A DNA stretch of 7,142 bases from Lysobacterales bacterium UBA5700 (GTDB taxonomy: Bacteria > Pseudomonadota > Gammaproteobacteria > Xanthomonadales > Xanthomonadaceae), in contig DIHI01000043.1 in NCBI GenBank assembly GCA_002420085.1, positions 1 to 7,142 of the forward strand, read 5' to 3'. Positions within the stretch are counted from its first letter, which is position 1. Each line of letters starts with the position of its first letter. The notes beneath the pieces are model-generated. The model did not search any database, was not told the origin of the DNA, and was given only the letters and a program-made list of their open reading frames with translations. The position numbers were made by a program, and so were the translations under genes. Positions 1 through 5,796 of this stretch are shown piece after piece.

Positions 1-288
1 ATCAGCCGGACCTACAGCACGGCAACCATACTTCGTCGGCGCCATCGCAACACCCGACTGGTGTTCGACTACTTCCGGATGAGCGCGACACCGAACGGCG
101 ACCGGGCCATACTCGCTGGCAGGATGCGGGGAGAGCGAATCAGTCCGGCGTTTGACGTGTCAGGTGAGCGCTGGGCGTCGGGGTTGCGGTGGCGCTCGGG
201 GATGGCGGTCGGTCCGCGCCACGAGAATTGTCGGTCGGTCTGTGCCAGAATCGACACACTCCGTCACTGCCGCAAGAGAGCTCCGACC
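1..288. other. Upstream region with no supported gene
   Basis: I see no convincing gene in this stretch. The lemA frame is open back to a GTG at 61, but the residues it would add are Arg-rich and have no recognisable domain, and they would place the LemA membrane anchor in the middle of the protein. A weak promoter-like pair is GCGACA (85-90), 17 bases, CATACT (108-113), about 175 bases before lemA. It matches the sigma-70 consensus only moderately, so I do not claim it as the lemA promoter. The 3' end of an upstream gene on the plus strand could lie left of the window. Confidence 0.4.
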
Positions 289-876
289 ATGATGGAAAAT
301 CTGATCGTCTTTGGCATCGTGCTGGTCGCTGTGGTCTGGGCGGTGAGTCTGTACAACGGCCTGGTGACGGCCCGCAACGGGTACAAGAATGCGTTCGCCC
401 AGATCGATGTCCAGTTGACCCGGCGCCACGATCTGATCCCGAATCTGGTGGAGGTGGCCAAGGGCTATCTCAGTCACGAGCGTCAGACCCTGGAGGCGGT
501 CATCGCAGCCCGTTCGGGCGCGGTCTCGGCCCAGGCTGCGGCGGCGGCCAAGCCGGGCGATGCCACGGCCATGGCGGCGCTGTCGGGGGCTGAGAACATG
601 CTGAGCCAGACGCTCGGCCGACTGTTCGCTCTGTCCGAGTCCTATCCGGACCTCAAGGCCAATCAGTCGATGGCGCAACTCAGTGAGGAACTGGCGTCAA
701 CCGAGAATCGGGTTGCCTTCGCCCGGCAGGCGTTCAATGATCAGGTGATGGCCTACAACAACCGCCGGGAAGTATTTCCGTCCAGTCTGGTCGCCACGAT
801 GTTCCAGTTCGCACCGGCCGCCCTGCTGGAGATCGAATCGCGGGAGATGCGCAAGGCGCCCAAGGTGAGCTTCTGA
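289..876 (+). CDS. lemA: LemA family membrane-anchored protein
   Basis: This encodes a 195-residue LemA family protein, close to the family's usual length. Residues 5-22 form one N-terminal transmembrane segment. It is followed by the family signature QIDVQLTRRHDLIPNLV (about 38-54), a long helical region rich in Ala and Glu, and the typical C-terminal block with REVFPSSLVA and the ending APKVSF. The family has an N-terminal membrane helix and a coiled helical-bundle domain; its biochemical role is poorly defined. In many bacteria lemA sits beside htpX or a TPM-domain gene, but here its visible downstream neighbour is a putative oxygenase. The start at 289 was chosen because ATG-ATG lies directly before the membrane helix and follows AAGAGAG (274-280) at 8 bases. 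The open frame extends upstream to 61, but that part looks non-coding. Family identity is firm; function in this organism is unknown. Confidence 0.93.
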   Translation: MMENLIVFGIVLVAVVWAVSLYNGLVTARNGYKNAFAQIDVQLTRRHDLIPNLVEVAKGYLSHERQTLEAVIAARSGAVSAQAAAAAKPGDATAMAALSGAENMLSQTLGRLFALSESYPDLKANQSMAQLSEELASTENRVAFARQAFNDQVMAYNNRREVFPSSLVATMFQFAPAALLEIESREMRKAPKVSF

Positions 877-947
877 CCGCCGTGGGCTGTGTTGTTCACT
901 CGGTTCGGTCTGCCGATCCCCGGTCGTGGGTCGCGGAGTGCTGATCG

Positions 948-1607
948 ATGAATCCGGTCCAGGTCCAGGCGATGTTCGCGGTGCCGATGGGGTTTGCCCG
1001 GTTCGAGCACGCCGATCTGCTCAATCCGCATCTGAAGGCGCTGTTCCTGCGCCGTGAGGCGGAAGGGCGCAGCAACGTCAATCCGTCGATGCGGGTCAGT
1101 CATGCGCTGTTCGAGAGTCGTTTCGACCTGTTCGCCTGGCCCGACCGCGAAGTGCGGGCGCTGCGCGATTTCTGTTTCAACTCGCTGTTCTACCTGATCG
1201 CGCAACTCAACAGCTACCGTCAGGATGAGTTGAACGCGATGCAGATTTCGGCCGACAGTTGGTTCCATATCACCCGCAAGGGTGGCTACTTCGGGTTTCA
1301 CAACCATCCGATGGCGTCATGGTCGGGGGTGTACTGCGTCGATTCGGGCGGTATCGACCCCAATTCGACCGATGACAACGGCGCGCTTCAGTTCATCAAT
1401 CCGCATCAGTCGGCCGGCATGTTCGTCGATGCCGGAAACCGACGCATCGGCAGCCCGTTCGGGATGGGCAATCACGCATTCAAGCTGGAGGCCGGGCAGT
1501 TGATCCTGTTCCCGTCCTGGCTGAATCATCAGGTGCTGCCCTACCAGGGCGATGGCGAGCGGATCACGGTCGCCTTCAACAGTTGGTTCACGGGCCTGGA
1601 TCGGTGA
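948..1607 (+). CDS. Putative 2OG-Fe(II) oxygenase, TIGR02466 type
   Basis: The 219-residue product resembles the TIGR02466 family of putative 2-oxoglutarate/Fe(II)-dependent oxygenases, which have a double-stranded beta-helix core. The recognisable core runs from WFHITRKGGYFGFHNHP (105-121) through SGVYCV (126-131), GALQFINP (145-152), GQLILFPSWLNHQVLP (183-198) to ERITVAFNSWF (204-214). Candidate iron ligands are H118 and/or H120 in the HNH triplet and the distal H194; R205, eleven residues after H194, is in the usual place for the residue that binds the 2-oxoglutarate carboxylate. These assignments are inferred from fold logic, not from a structure. The substrate is unknown. The ATG at 948 follows GGAG (935-938) at 9 bases. 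The gene starts 71 bases after lemA on the same strand, so co-transcription is possible. There is no signal peptide, so it is probably cytoplasmic. Confidence 0.8.
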   Translation: MNPVQVQAMFAVPMGFARFEHADLLNPHLKALFLRREAEGRSNVNPSMRVSHALFESRFDLFAWPDREVRALRDFCFNSLFYLIAQLNSYRQDELNAMQISADSWFHITRKGGYFGFHNHPMASWSGVYCVDSGGIDPNSTDDNGALQFINPHQSAGMFVDAGNRRIGSPFGMGNHAFKLEAGQLILFPSWLNHQVLPYQGDGERITVAFNSWFTGLDR

Positions 1608-1647
1608 TCGGCGCCGGTCGTGGTGGTCCGTGCGACAGACGCGGTTG

Positions 1648-1669
1648 CCGGCGTGCCTGAGGCTGCCGG
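1648..1669. terminator. Candidate hairpin between convergent genes
   Basis: Between the oxygenase stop and the stop of the converging exported-protein gene, CCGGC (1648-1652) pairs with GCCGG (1665-1669). An inner GCC-TGA-GGC hairpin (1655-1663) stacks inside it. The position suits a shared bidirectional terminator, but neither strand has a T run after the stem, so it is not a classic intrinsic terminator. Confidence 0.3.
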
Positions 1670-2767
1670 TCAGAGATCCTGACGATAGCGGACGTAGGGG
1701 ATGGTGGCCTCTTCATCCTCGCCCTGGGTATCCAGTTCGGGCAGTCCGAAGGCATTGACACCGGCCGTCGAGCCACTGCGATTGCGGGCGCCGATGCTGA
1801 GCCGTCCCGACCAGGGCGTGCGCCAGGTCAGGCCGATGTCGAGGTCGTTCAAGCGGGTCTGGCCGGGCAGTTCGATCACCCGACTGGTGATTGCGCCACT
1901 GAACGGGCCGTAGCCGCCACCCAGGGTCAGTTCGCTCATGGTCAAGGCCAGCGGCCCCGGCAGCAGGCTGTGGGTGGGAATGAGTTGGGCGCGTGCCAGG
2001 GTGCCGCCGAGATTGATCCAGCCGTTGCGCCCCAGGCGCATCACGCCGGTCAGGCCCAGGCGCTGGATGTCGTGGCGCATGCCGAACTGGCCGGTGCCGA
2101 GGTTGCCGATCAGGGCGTTGCCGGCGAGGCTGTCGCCGATGGTCAGCCACGGGTCGGCCCAGGGACCGGTCTGGCCAGGCAGGCCGAAGTGGCCGGACAG
2201 GGCGGAATCGAAGCGGATGTCGGTGCTGTCGTACAGGCGGGCGCCGGTCAGGGTCAGGGCGATCGCGCCATTCTGTCCGGACAGTCCGATGCGGGCTTCG
2301 GCGGCACCGCCACGGGGGCGGTGAATCAAGGGGTCGGCGTCATGGTCGAGGCGCGCCAGGAGGCAATGATCGGCCAGCGAGGCCAGGGTCGGCAGGACGG
2401 CGCCGGAATCGCACAGCAGGGCCAGGTTGCTCTGGTTGTCGAGGCTGAGCGAGGCCGAGATGTCGAGGTTGGGGCCGACCGGTCGCTGCCAGTCGCTGAG
2501 GGTCGTGGCGCGCGGCCGACCGATGACGCGGTCGATGCCCAGCAGGCGCTCGACCGGGGAGCCGGGCATCGGTTCGAGCAGCAGCATGACTTCGATTCGT
2601 CCGCTGCTCGGATCGACCACCGGCAACAGAGCAGATTCGTTCGGCTGGCTGATGTCGGCAGCGATCGGCGCGGGCTGCGTCTGTGCCACGAGCACGGGCG
2701 AAGCCAGTGCCATCGCCATGGCGATCAGTATCGAGGGTAGCCAGCGCTGGAATGGGGCGGGGGGCAT
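1670..2767 (-). CDS. Unrecognised exported protein, possibly outer-membrane beta-rich
   Basis: I do not recognise this 365-residue protein. Residues 1-28 look like a Sec signal peptide: a short n-region with Arg8, a hydrophobic core around 10-27, and probable cleavage after VLVA (25-28). The mature part is rich in Gly, Leu, Ser and Pro, with repeated alternating polar/hydrophobic stretches such as LNDLDIGLTWRTPWSG (307-321) and GRLSIGARNRSG (321-332), which suggest beta strands. It ends with PYVRYRQDL, an alternating pattern compatible with a final beta strand, although it lacks the usual terminal Phe. Cys119 and Cys135 are the only cysteines and could form a disulfide in the periplasm. A beta-barrel or a barrel-associated protein is an inference. 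The ATG at 2767 is preferred over an in-frame TTG at 2837-2839 because the signal peptide begins there and the TTG lies inside a good -35 box. No clear Shine-Dalgarno precedes the ATG. Confidence 0.75.
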   Translation of the reverse strand: MPPAPFQRWLPSILIAMAMALASPVLVAQTQPAPIAADISQPNESALLPVVDPSSGRIEVMLLLEPMPGSPVERLLGIDRVIGRPRATTLSDWQRPVGPNLDISASLSLDNQSNLALLCDSGAVLPTLASLADHCLLARLDHDADPLIHRPRGGAAEARIGLSGQNGAIALTLTGARLYDSTDIRFDSALSGHFGLPGQTGPWADPWLTIGDSLAGNALIGNLGTGQFGMRHDIQRLGLTGVMRLGRNGWINLGGTLARAQLIPTHSLLPGPLALTMSELTLGGGYGPFSGAITSRVIELPGQTRLNDLDIGLTWRTPWSGRLSIGARNRSGSTAGVNAFGLPELDTQGEDEEATIPYVRYRQDL

Positions 2768-2788
2768 CGGGGCCGAACGTGAAGGCTG

Positions 2789-2804
2789 CGGAGAGGGTTC
2801 TCCG
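2789..2804 (-). other. Hairpin at the predicted 5' end of the exported-protein mRNA
   Basis: CGGAGA (2789-2794) and TCTCCG (2799-2804) form a perfect 6-bp stem with a 4-base loop. On the minus strand it begins at about the transcription start expected from the upstream -10 box, so the mRNA would open with this hairpin, roughly 20 bases before the ATG. Such 5' stems can protect mRNA from decay; that role here is inference. Confidence 0.4.
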
Positions 2805-2810
2805 AGTGCA

Positions 2811-2839
2811 ATCGTAAGCGTTTCGGCGCGGCTTGCCAA
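2811..2839 (-). promoter_or_regulatory. Sigma-70-like promoter for the exported-protein gene
   Basis: Read on the minus strand, TTGGCA (2834-2839) is separated by exactly 17 bases from TACGAT (2811-2816). The -35 matches the consensus at 5 of 6 positions and the -10 at 4 of 6, with optimal spacing. Transcription would start near 2804, giving a leader of about 37 bases before the ATG at 2767. It lies in the gap after the hslO stop, so the exported-protein gene can be expressed independently of hslO. It is the best-matched promoter seen in the window. Confidence 0.6.
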
Positions 2840-2907
2840 TGCCGCAGGTCATGGTGCGCGCTGCGGATTGTCGGCCTGGATCACGGAATTGCGATCGCCG
2901 GGCGGCA

Positions 2908-3864
2908 TCACTGCAAGGATTCGGTGCCGCCGGGCGACGGGCTCAGGGTCGGGTGGAACAGGGCTTCGAGGTCGATCCGGTCGAAGCGGTAGACGCGGTG
3001 GCAGAATTCACAGGTGATCTCGGCTCGACCGTCGGTCTGGACGGCGGCCAGGGCTTCGTCATGGCCGATCTGGCGCAGCACGGCGGCGACCCGCTCCTGG
3101 CTGCATGTGCAGCCGAAGTGCAGGGGACGCTGGTCGAGCAGATAGGCGCCGTCCTGATGGAACAGGCGGTGCAGCAGGCTGGCGCTCGGCAGTTCGAGCA
3201 GTTCACGGCGGGTGATGGTGTCGAACAGGCGATTAGCCCGATTCCAGCCATCCGGATCGCGGTCGGTGCCGGGCAGGCGTTGCAGCATCAGGCCGACTGC
3301 CAGTCGCTGATCGGCGGCCAGGGCGATCCGGGTCGGCAGTTGTTCGGATTGGCTGAAGTAGTCCTCGAATGCCAGTGCCAGGGTTTCGGCATTCAGTCCG
3401 ACCAGGCCCTGGTAGCGGGTGGGTTCGTGGTCGCCGGGAGGCGTCGATTCGATGGTGATCGCCAGGATCGAGTCGGTGCCGAAATCACGCGGTCCAAGGG
3501 TTTCCGGGATCGGTTCCTGGTAGCGGGCGATGGCGCGCAGTCGGCCGGAGCTGGCACATTCGGCAAACAGGGTGCGCAGGGCGCCGCCGCCGCGCAGGTG
3601 GATGCTGAGTTGGCCGTCGAGCTTGCTGTGGCCGGTGAACAGGGCGCTGGCCGCCGTGGTTTCGCCGAGCAGGGCGGCCATGGCGGCTGGATAGCCGCCC
3701 TGGCTGCGAATGCTGCGCCAACTGGCCGACAGGCGGACCAGTACACCGCGCACGCCGGAAATGCCAAGCTCGAATCGGCTCAGGCGGTCGGCGAAGTCGG
3801 TGTCGGTGTCGTCCGGGCTGGCGACGGTGGTCGGGGTGCTGTGGGATGATCGAGTCATGGGCAT
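2908..3864 (-). CDS. hslO: Hsp33 redox-regulated chaperone
   Basis: The 318-residue product is Hsp33, a cytoplasmic holdase chaperone switched on by oxidative unfolding. The zinc-binding redox switch is complete: C252-x-C254 in FGCTCSQERV and C285-x-x-C288 in ITCEFCHRVYRFD. The 31-residue step from C254 to C285 equals that between C234 and C265 in E. coli Hsp33. In the reduced protein the four cysteines hold zinc; disulfide formation under peroxide plus heat or hypochlorite releases it and exposes the client-binding surface. The family N-terminus is recognisable from about residue 22 (DTDFADRLSRFEL, then GVRGVLVRLSASW), so about 20 polar residues precede the conserved fold. Two ATGs two codons apart (3864 and 3858) could start the gene; neither has a clear Shine-Dalgarno. 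The gene is divergent from mtgA. Family identity is very secure; the exact start is not. Confidence 0.96.
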   Translation of the reverse strand: MPMTRSSHSTPTTVASPDDTDTDFADRLSRFELGISGVRGVLVRLSASWRSIRSQGGYPAAMAALLGETTAASALFTGHSKLDGQLSIHLRGGGALRTLFAECASSGRLRAIARYQEPIPETLGPRDFGTDSILAITIESTPPGDHEPTRYQGLVGLNAETLALAFEDYFSQSEQLPTRIALAADQRLAVGLMLQRLPGTDRDPDGWNRANRLFDTITRRELLELPSASLLHRLFHQDGAYLLDQRPLHFGCTCSQERVAAVLRQIGHDEALAAVQTDGRAEITCEFCHRVYRFDRIDLEALFHPTLSPSPGGTESLQ

Positions 3865-3930
3865 GAATAGGGTAACTCGCGCTTGCCGCCGTGCGTCGGA
3901 CGTCGGTGTCTCGGTCGTCGAGGTCGGACG
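3865..3930. promoter_or_regulatory. Divergent spacer between hslO and mtgA
   Basis: These 66 bases separate the two start codons and must carry or overlap the promoters of at least one of them, unless the promoters lie inside the opposite coding sequences. I cannot pick a well-matched -35/-10 pair on either strand. A TATCAT box on the minus strand (3931-3936) lies over the mtgA start codon and could be a -10 for hslO, but it lacks a matching -35. The mtgA ribosome site is at the right end. Confidence 0.4.
3920..3923 (+). promoter_or_regulatory. Ribosome binding site that sets the mtgA start
   Basis: GAGG ends 7 bases before the ATG at 3931. No comparable site precedes the in-frame TTG at 3883, which supports the later start. 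Confidence 0.6.
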
Positions 3931-4707
3931 ATGATACGGTCACGTGGGTCAGGCCGTGGTTGGTTTGCGGGGGGGGGGCCAGGTCGTGGCTGGCGTCGCC
4001 GGCTGGTGATCCTTGCCCTGGTGCTGGTTCTGACGCCGGTCGCCCAGGTGCTCGGCCTGCGCTGGCTGGACCCGCCGACCTCGGCGTTCATGATAGATCG
4101 GCGTCTGGACGGACTGCGCGAGACGGCGCAATCGGTGGTCATCGACTATCGCTGGCGGCCGCTGTCCGAGATTGCGCCGTCGCTGGCGATCGCGGTGGTC
4201 GCCGCCGAGGACCAGCATTTTCCGAATCACCACGGGTTCGATCTGGATGCCATTGATGCGGCCTGGTCGCGGCGTGGCGGCCGGTTGCGGGGGGCCAGCA
4301 CGATCAGCCAACAGGTCGCCAAGAATCTGTTCCTGTGGTCGGGTCGAAGCTGGCTGCGCAAGGGGCTGGAGGCGGGCTACACGGTGTTGATCGAGGCACT
4401 CTGGCCGAAGCGACGTATTCTTGAGGTCTACCTGAACATCGCCGAGTTCGGCGATGGCATCTATGGTGCCGAGGCCGCAGCCCAGCGCTTCTTCGGTATT
4501 CCGGCAGCCGGTCTCGGTGCGTCCGAGAGCGCGCGACTGGCGGCGGTGCTGCCCAATCCTCGACTGTTCCGGGTCGAGGCGCCGAGTCCCCATGTCAGTC
4601 GCCGCCAGCGCTGGATCGCGCGGCAGGTCCGGCAACTGGGTGGCAGTGCCTATCTGGATGCCTGCTGCGGACCACTGGCCGGTGCGGATCGGGGCGATCG
4701 GCGCTGA
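3931..4707 (+). CDS. mtgA: Monofunctional peptidoglycan glycosyltransferase
   Basis: The 258-residue product is a GT51 monofunctional transglycosylase. It polymerises lipid II into glycan strands at the periplasmic face of the inner membrane and has no transpeptidase domain. Residues 1-24 are basic and Gly-rich, residues 25-43 form the membrane anchor, and the catalytic domain fills the rest. Visible motifs are [14 protein letters not shown] (91-104, with catalytic E93), [15 protein letters not shown] (120-134), LRKGLEAGY (142-150, with the second catalytic glutamate E147) and [20 protein letters not shown] (160-179). Length is typical. The ATG at 3931 is chosen for its GAGG site; an open frame back to 3883 has only a TTG. 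Codons 13-16 contain a run of ten G just before the anchor. Loss of one G would bring a TGA at 4007-4009; gain of one would run to a stop at 4254-4256. Either removes the enzyme. As given, the frame is intact. Confidence 0.95.
   Translation: MIRSRGSGRGWFAGGGPGRGWRRRLVILALVLVLTPVAQVLGLRWLDPPTSAFMIDRRLDGLRETAQSVVIDYRWRPLSEIAPSLAIAVVAAEDQHFPNHHGFDLDAIDAAWSRRGGRLRGASTISQQVAKNLFLWSGRSWLRKGLEAGYTVLIEALWPKRRILEVYLNIAEFGDGIYGAEAAAQRFFGIPAAGLGASESARLAAVLPNPRLFRVEAPSPHVSRRQRWIARQVRQLGGSAYLDACCGPLAGADRGDRR
3969..3978 (+). repeat. Ten-G homopolymer inside mtgA
   Basis: An uninterrupted run of ten G lies within codons 13-16 of mtgA, encoding the end of an Ala codon plus three Gly GGG codons, between the N-terminus and the membrane anchor. 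Runs this long in reading frames are prone to slipped-strand mispairing and are the usual basis of phase-variable genes; they are also prone to sequencing length errors. Confidence 0.95.
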
Positions 4708-4724
4708 CTGGCGCTGACTGGCGC
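4700..4724 (+). repeat. Short tandem repeat across the mtgA stop
   Basis: The 10-base unit GGCGCTGACT occurs twice in tandem (4700-4709, 4710-4719), followed by half a unit, GGCGC. The first copy contains the mtgA stop codon TGA (4705-4707). It looks like a small local duplication with no evident function. Confidence 0.7.
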
Positions 4725-4770
4725 GCGGCGATCAGCCAACTCGGGCTGTCGCTTTGCTGCGATCGCCAGT
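4717..4770 (+). other. Structured gap before the glycosyltransferase gene
   Basis: Within the 76-base gap between mtgA and the next gene, GGCGATC (4727-4733) is complementary to GATCGCC (4761-4767), and ACTGGCG (4717-4723) to CGCCAGT (4764-4770), so alternative outer stems are possible. An inner hairpin CAGCC/GGCTG (4733-4737, 4744-4748) has a 6-base loop. No T run follows, so I do not call a terminator. It may be a weak terminator, a processing site or a 5' leader structure. Confidence 0.3.
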
Positions 4771-4783
4771 ACCATAGCGCGCC

Positions 4784-5752
4784 GTGAATACTACAATCGC
4801 TTCCGCATCGAATGGCCGTCTGGCAGTCGTGGTCCCGGCTCGCAACGAGGCCCGGGCACTGCCGCTGCTGCACCCGCGAATCGTCGCCGCGCTCGACGGG
4901 GTCGATATCGATCTCGAAGTGATCTACATCGACGACGGCAGCACGGACGAGACCTGGGCGGTCATCCAGGCGCTGGCGGCGGCCGATCCGAGGGTTCGCG
5001 GGCTGCGCCTGAGCCGCAACTTCGGTAAGGAACTGGCGCTCACCGCCGGCCTGGATGCCGTCGAGGGCGATGCGGCGGTGGTTCTCGATGCCGATGGCCA
5101 GGATCCGCCCGAGTTGATCCCGCAATTCATCGAAAAATGGCGTCAGGGCTATGACATGGTCTACGGTCGGCGCATCCAGCGTGATGGCGAGACCTGGCTG
5201 AAACGGGCCACGGCCGCTGCGTTCTACCGTTCGATGGAGCGTCTGTCGGAGATTCCGGTGCCGCGCGATACCGGCGATTTCCGTCTGCTGTCGCGCCGCG
5301 CACTGGATGCTCTGGGCCGACTGCGCGAGCGGCGGCGTTTCATGAAGGGCTTGTTTTCCTGGGTCGGTTTCGAGCAGTGCGAAATTCCCTATCGCCGCGA
5401 GGCGCGGGTCGCCGGCCGCAGCAAGTTCAACTATTGGCGGCTGTGGAATTTCGCGCTGGAGGGGATCACCGGCTTTTCGACGGTGCCGCTGCGGGTGGCG
5501 ACCTATCTTGGTGTGCTGACCGCCTTCGTCGCCTTCGTCTATGCCGTGGTGGTGATCGTCAAGGCGCTGGCCTATGGTGACCCGGTGCCGGGTTATCCGT
5601 CGCTGATGACCGTGGTGCTGTTTCTGGGTGGCGTCCAGTTGATCGCCCTGGGCACGATCGGCGAATACCTCGGACGTCTGTTCGATGAGGCCAAGGCCAG
5701 GCCGCTGTATCTGGTCCGCGATCGGATCGGTCGGGTTGACGCGAACGGCTGA
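4784..5752 (+). CDS. GT2 polyprenyl-phosphate glycosyltransferase (GtrB/DPM1-like)
   Basis: The 322-residue product is an inverting family 2 glycosyltransferase of the GtrB/DPM1/ArnC-like group. These enzymes move a sugar from a nucleotide donor to a polyprenyl phosphate on the cytoplasmic face of the inner membrane. The GT-A domain shows VVVPARNEARAL (15-26), IDDGSTDETW (49-58), LSRNFGKELALTAGL (76-90), and the metal-binding D102-x-D104 in LDADGQDPPE. Later come DTGDFRLLSRRAL (162-174), RRRFMKGLFSWVGF (183-196) and GRSKFNYWRL (211-220). Two C-terminal membrane helices lie near 236-262 and 273-297, followed by the conserved TIGEYLGRLFDEAK. The sugar cannot be read from sequence. No GtrA-like flippase or third transferase lies in the window, so it may feed lipid A, O-antigen or another envelope glycan made elsewhere. 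The start is GTG with no clear Shine-Dalgarno; no nearby ATG is in frame before the first motif. Confidence 0.9.
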   Translation: MNTTIASASNGRLAVVVPARNEARALPLLHPRIVAALDGVDIDLEVIYIDDGSTDETWAVIQALAAADPRVRGLRLSRNFGKELALTAGLDAVEGDAAVVLDADGQDPPELIPQFIEKWRQGYDMVYGRRIQRDGETWLKRATAAAFYRSMERLSEIPVPRDTGDFRLLSRRALDALGRLRERRRFMKGLFSWVGFEQCEIPYRREARVAGRSKFNYWRLWNFALEGITGFSTVPLRVATYLGVLTAFVAFVYAVVVIVKALAYGDPVPGYPSLMTVVLFLGGVQLIALGTIGEYLGRLFDEAKARPLYLVRDRIGRVDANG

Positions 5753-5766
5753 TTTCGGTCTACACT
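5736..5766 (+). promoter_or_regulatory. Possible promoter for the CBS gene and its leader
   Basis: TTGACG (5736-5741; 5 of 6 to consensus) is followed after 19 bases by TACACT (5761-5766; 4 of 6). The spacer is longer than the ideal 17, which lowers confidence. It overlaps the 3' end of the glycosyltransferase gene and would start a transcript near 5773, leaving a leader of about 125 bases before the CBS ATG. Confidence 0.4.
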
Positions 5767-5796
5767 GCCCGGACCCTCCGTCGTTGGAGACGCTCC

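Noticed and set aside
228..256. TTGTCG-17-TCGACA as the lemA promoter
   Set aside because: The -10 matches consensus at only two positions; chance similarity is more likely.
61..288. GTG start giving LemA 76 extra N-terminal residues
   Set aside because: No ribosome site, Arg-rich composition unlike the family, and it would bury the N-terminal membrane anchor.
1970..2740. A 256-codon plus-strand open frame antisense to the exported protein gene
   Set aside because: Low-complexity Gly/Ala/Gln product. The minus strand shows a signal peptide and a promoter instead.
2768..2839. TTG start adding 24 residues before the exported protein
   Set aside because: The TTG is part of a good -35 box, so it would not be transcribed from that promoter, and the added residues would sit in front of a normal signal peptide.
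2833..3849. A 338-codon plus-strand open frame antisense to hslO
   Set aside because: It mirrors the Hsp33 gene, whose CxC and CxxC motifs and full-length family match are decisive. The antisense product is Gln/Gly/Ala-rich with no domain; long antisense frames are expected at this GC content.
3883..3930. TTG start adding 16 residues to MtgA
   Set aside because: No ribosome site at the TTG, whereas the ATG at 3931 has GAGG at 7 bases. The added residues match nothing in the family.
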